NCBI GenBank assembly: GCA_937908115.1
Contig: CALEQZ010000037.1
Location: 1 to 7,480, forward strand
DNA length: 7,480 nt
Direction: 5' to 3'
From: an uncultured Alcaligenaceae bacterium
Lineage (GTDB): Bacteria > Pseudomonadota > Gammaproteobacteria > Burkholderiales > Burkholderiaceae_B
The first letter of the stretch is position 1. Each line of letters opens with the position of its first letter. Positions 6,206 through 7,480 of the stretch are shown here, in pieces. A model generated the notes under the pieces. It worked only from the letters and a program-made list of their open reading frames with translations. It was not told the DNA's origin and ran no database searches. Made by a program: the position numbers and the translations under genes.

Positions 6206-7278
6206 GTAGCTTCGCCCCGTCGTTCCGCATCGTCGCGAACAGCGCCGACATTACGGACCGGATCAAGGACCGCGTGCGCAGCATTCGGCTGGTGGACGAA
6301 ACCGGCGTCACAACCGACACGCTGGAAATCACGCTCGCCGACCACGTTGCGGATGCGCGGATTGCGGTGCCGGATACTGGCGCCGAGCTTGATGTTTCGC
6401 TCGGGTACGGCGACAGCCTGACGCGCATGGGCCTGTTCGTGGTCGATGAAGTCGAGTTGTCCGGCTACCCGCAAGCCGTGGTGATCCGTGCGCGCGCTGC
6501 GCCGCAGGATGCGAGTAGCGGCGGCAAGGTGCACCTACAGTCGCAGAAGGTGCGCAGCTGGAAGAAGGGCACCACGATCCGGCAGATGGTCGAAACCATC
6601 GCGGCAGAGCATGGGCTGTTGCCGGCCGTCGCTGCGGACCTGGGCGCAATCGCGCTGCCGCATATTGACCAACACCACGAAAGCGACATGAACATGCTGC
6701 ACCGGCTCGCGAAGCGTTACGACGCAATCGCGAAGCCCGCAGGCGGCCGGCTTGTGTTCGCGAAGCGCGGCGCGTCCGAAAGCACGCGCGGCCAGGGCAT
6801 GCCGCGCGTAACATTCACGCCGGCCGACGGCAGCGACTACCGCGTAACCCTGGCGACGCGCGACAGCGCAGGAACGGCGGTGGCCTACTATCGCGACATT
6901 GCCCGCGCGAAGGCCAAGCATGTGACGGTCGGCAGCGGCGAGCCTGTGGTCAAGCTGCGCATGACGTACGCCGACCGCGTGAGCGCCGAGAACGCGGCGA
7001 AGGCCGAGCAACGGAAGCGGGCGCGCAGCGAGCGAACCATGTCCTACACGTTCCCAGGGCGGCCCGACGTGGTGGCCGAGGGCATCGCCGTCATGGACGG
7101 GTTCCGCCCTGGCGTGGACGGCGAATGGCTCATCACGCGCGCCGAACATTACATGGGGCCGGACGGCTACCGCTGCACCATTGAGTGCGAGGCGCCGAAC
7201 AGCGATGCCCGCGTGTCCGGTTCCGTGGGCGGCGTGGAAGAGGGCGACACCCCGGCCGTGCTGCTGGGCGGCGGTTGA
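6199..7278 (+). CDS. D: Baseplate hub protein D (P2 gpD / late control D family)
   Basis: This 359-residue protein belongs to the P2 gpD family, the hub counterpart of T4 gp27, at the centre of the baseplate where tube and spike join. P2 D is about 387 residues, so this copy is slightly shorter. Visible blocks are an N-terminal beta-rich domain (about 8-105: F-R-I-x-x-N-x-x-D-I-T, then G-Y-G-D-x-x-x-x-M-G-L-F-V-V-D-E-V), and a helical H-E-S-D-M-N-M-L-H-R-L-A-K-R-Y-D motif near 160-175. A second beta region follows with a W-L-I-T-R-A-E-H-Y strand before the end. The tandem GTG GTG at 6199/6202 leaves the start uncertain by one codon; GGAGGG (6183-6188) serves both. It overlaps X by seven bases. 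It is the last phage-derived gene, with no lysis, ogr-like or integrase gene after it. Confidence 0.95.
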   Translation: MVSSFAPSFRIVANSADITDRIKDRVRSIRLVDETGVTTDTLEITLADHVADARIAVPDTGAELDVSLGYGDSLTRMGLFVVDEVELSGYPQAVVIRARAAPQDASSGGKVHLQSQKVRSWKKGTTIRQMVETIAAEHGLLPAVAADLGAIALPHIDQHHESDMNMLHRLAKRYDAIAKPAGGRLVFAKRGASESTRGQGMPRVTFTPADGSDYRVTLATRDSAGTAVAYYRDIARAKAKHVTVGSGEPVVKLRMTYADRVSAENAAKAEQRKRARSERTMSYTFPGRPDVVAEGIAVMDGFRPGVDGEWLITRAEHYMGPDGYRCTIECEAPNSDARVSGSVGGVEEGDTPAVLLGGG

Positions 7279-7308
7279 CCCTGGCCGGGGCAGGGGGCAG
7301 CATGGGGA

Positions 7309-7329
7309 CGGGCCGCGCAACGCGGCCCG
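7309..7329 (+). terminator. Probable intrinsic terminator of the tail operon
   Basis: A 9-bp G-C stem (7309-7317 with 7321-7329) closes a CAA loop 30 bases after the D stop and is followed by ATCCGTTTCC, which has only a short T-run. Position at the end of the operon and stem strength support a terminator that shields trpG from tail transcription. The weak T-run makes full efficiency uncertain. Confidence 0.6.
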
Positions 7330-7354
7330 ATCCGTTTCCAAGCCGCGAAATTTG

Positions 7355-7408
7355 TTGGTACGCGTGACGGTACCGATTGCGGGAGTCGGCTGGAAAGCCC
7401 AGTAAAAT
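7355..7408 (+). promoter_or_regulatory. Possible trpG promoter and adjacent palindrome
   Basis: TAAAAT at 7403-7408 is a plausible -10 box, 18 bases before the trpG ATG. The nearest TTG-type -35 (TTGCGG, 7377-7382) sits 20 bases away, longer than ideal. Just upstream, TTGGTAC (7355-7361) can pair with GTACCGA (7370-7376, one G-T pair), and CGGTACCG (7368-7375) is itself a palindrome, so an operator is possible. trpG needs its own promoter if the terminator before it works. Weak evidence. Confidence 0.3.
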
Positions 7409-7426
7409 CAGACGGTTAACCCGCGT

Positions 7427-7480
7427 ATGCTGCTGATGATCGACAACTACGACAGCTTCACCTTCAACCTCGTGCAGTAC
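7427..7480 (+). CDS. trpG: Anthranilate synthase glutamine amidotransferase subunit, N-terminus only (3' truncated)
   Basis: Eighteen codons are visible from ATG 7427 to the window edge. They begin M-L-L-M-I-D-N-Y-D-S-F-T-F-N-L-V-Q-Y, the N-terminal signature of TrpG/PabA class-I glutamine amidotransferases, which release ammonia from glutamine for anthranilate (or aminodeoxychorismate) synthesis. The catalytic Cys-His-Glu residues lie outside. In many bacteria the same protein serves both pathways, so pabA is the alternative name. The ribosome site is weak. This is the host chromosome flank: it sets the right boundary of the tail cluster and suggests insertion into the trpE-trpG interval, although trpE is not in view. 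Confidence 0.92.
   Translation, partial: MLLMIDNYDSFTFNLVQY

Noticed and set aside
1..7480. CRISPR array, tRNA or rRNA genes, or an insertion sequence
   Set aside because: No regularly spaced direct repeats, no tRNA-like cloverleaf and no transposase frame could be seen; coding density by tail genes is near complete.

Overview
This window holds the 3' part of the tail gene cluster of a contractile, P2-type phage tail, all on the + strand. It ends at the first 18 codons of the host gene trpG (glutamine amidotransferase subunit of anthranilate synthase). The DNA is GC-rich and the protein set is typical of Proteobacteria. The tail gene order, the direct junction with trpG and the TrpG N-terminus fit a gammaproteobacterium, with Xanthomonadaceae or Pseudomonas-like hosts most plausible. 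The taxon is inferred, not proven.

Layout: (1) 1-351, C-terminal end of a tail fibre with a peptidase-S74-type intramolecular chaperone domain. (2) 351-1010, an unrecognised 219-residue protein that starts with three copies of a 25-26-residue motif, in the position where a fibre chaperone or accessory gene usually sits. (3) 1011-1087, a short intergenic stretch with a perfect 14-bp inverted repeat and a possible 30-codon leader ORF. (4) 1088-2800, tail sheath (FI) and tail tube (FII). (5) 2801-2852, a GC-rich hairpin. (6) 2853-3268, the tail assembly chaperone E, with a probable -1 frameshift product E-E'. (7) 3258-5540, tape measure (T). (8) 5541-7278, tail terminator (U), LysM-like baseplate protein (X) and baseplate hub (D), packed with 0-7 base overlaps. 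(9) 7279-7426, a terminator-like hairpin and the trpG upstream region.

Together the genes build most of a contractile tail. T, chaperoned by E/E-E', sets the length. FII forms the tube on a baseplate hub made by D and X, FI forms the contractile sheath, U caps the tube, and the fibre binds the target cell. The order FI-FII-E-T-U-X-D, with X between U and D, matches R-type pyocin loci rather than phage P2, where X lies elsewhere. The R-pyocin locus of Pseudomonas aeruginosa also lies between trpE and trpG. No integrase, ogr-type activator, attachment repeat or head gene is visible before trpG. The best reading is the distal half of an R-type tailocin (phage-tail-like bacteriocin) in the trpE-trpG interval; a P2-like prophage or remnant remains possible because the upstream part is not shown.

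The most interesting items are the trpG-linked tailocin context, the S74-processed fibre followed by the repeat protein, the hairpin and leader ORF before a sheath gene with almost no ribosome binding site, and the E-E' frameshift with a short T5 slip site.
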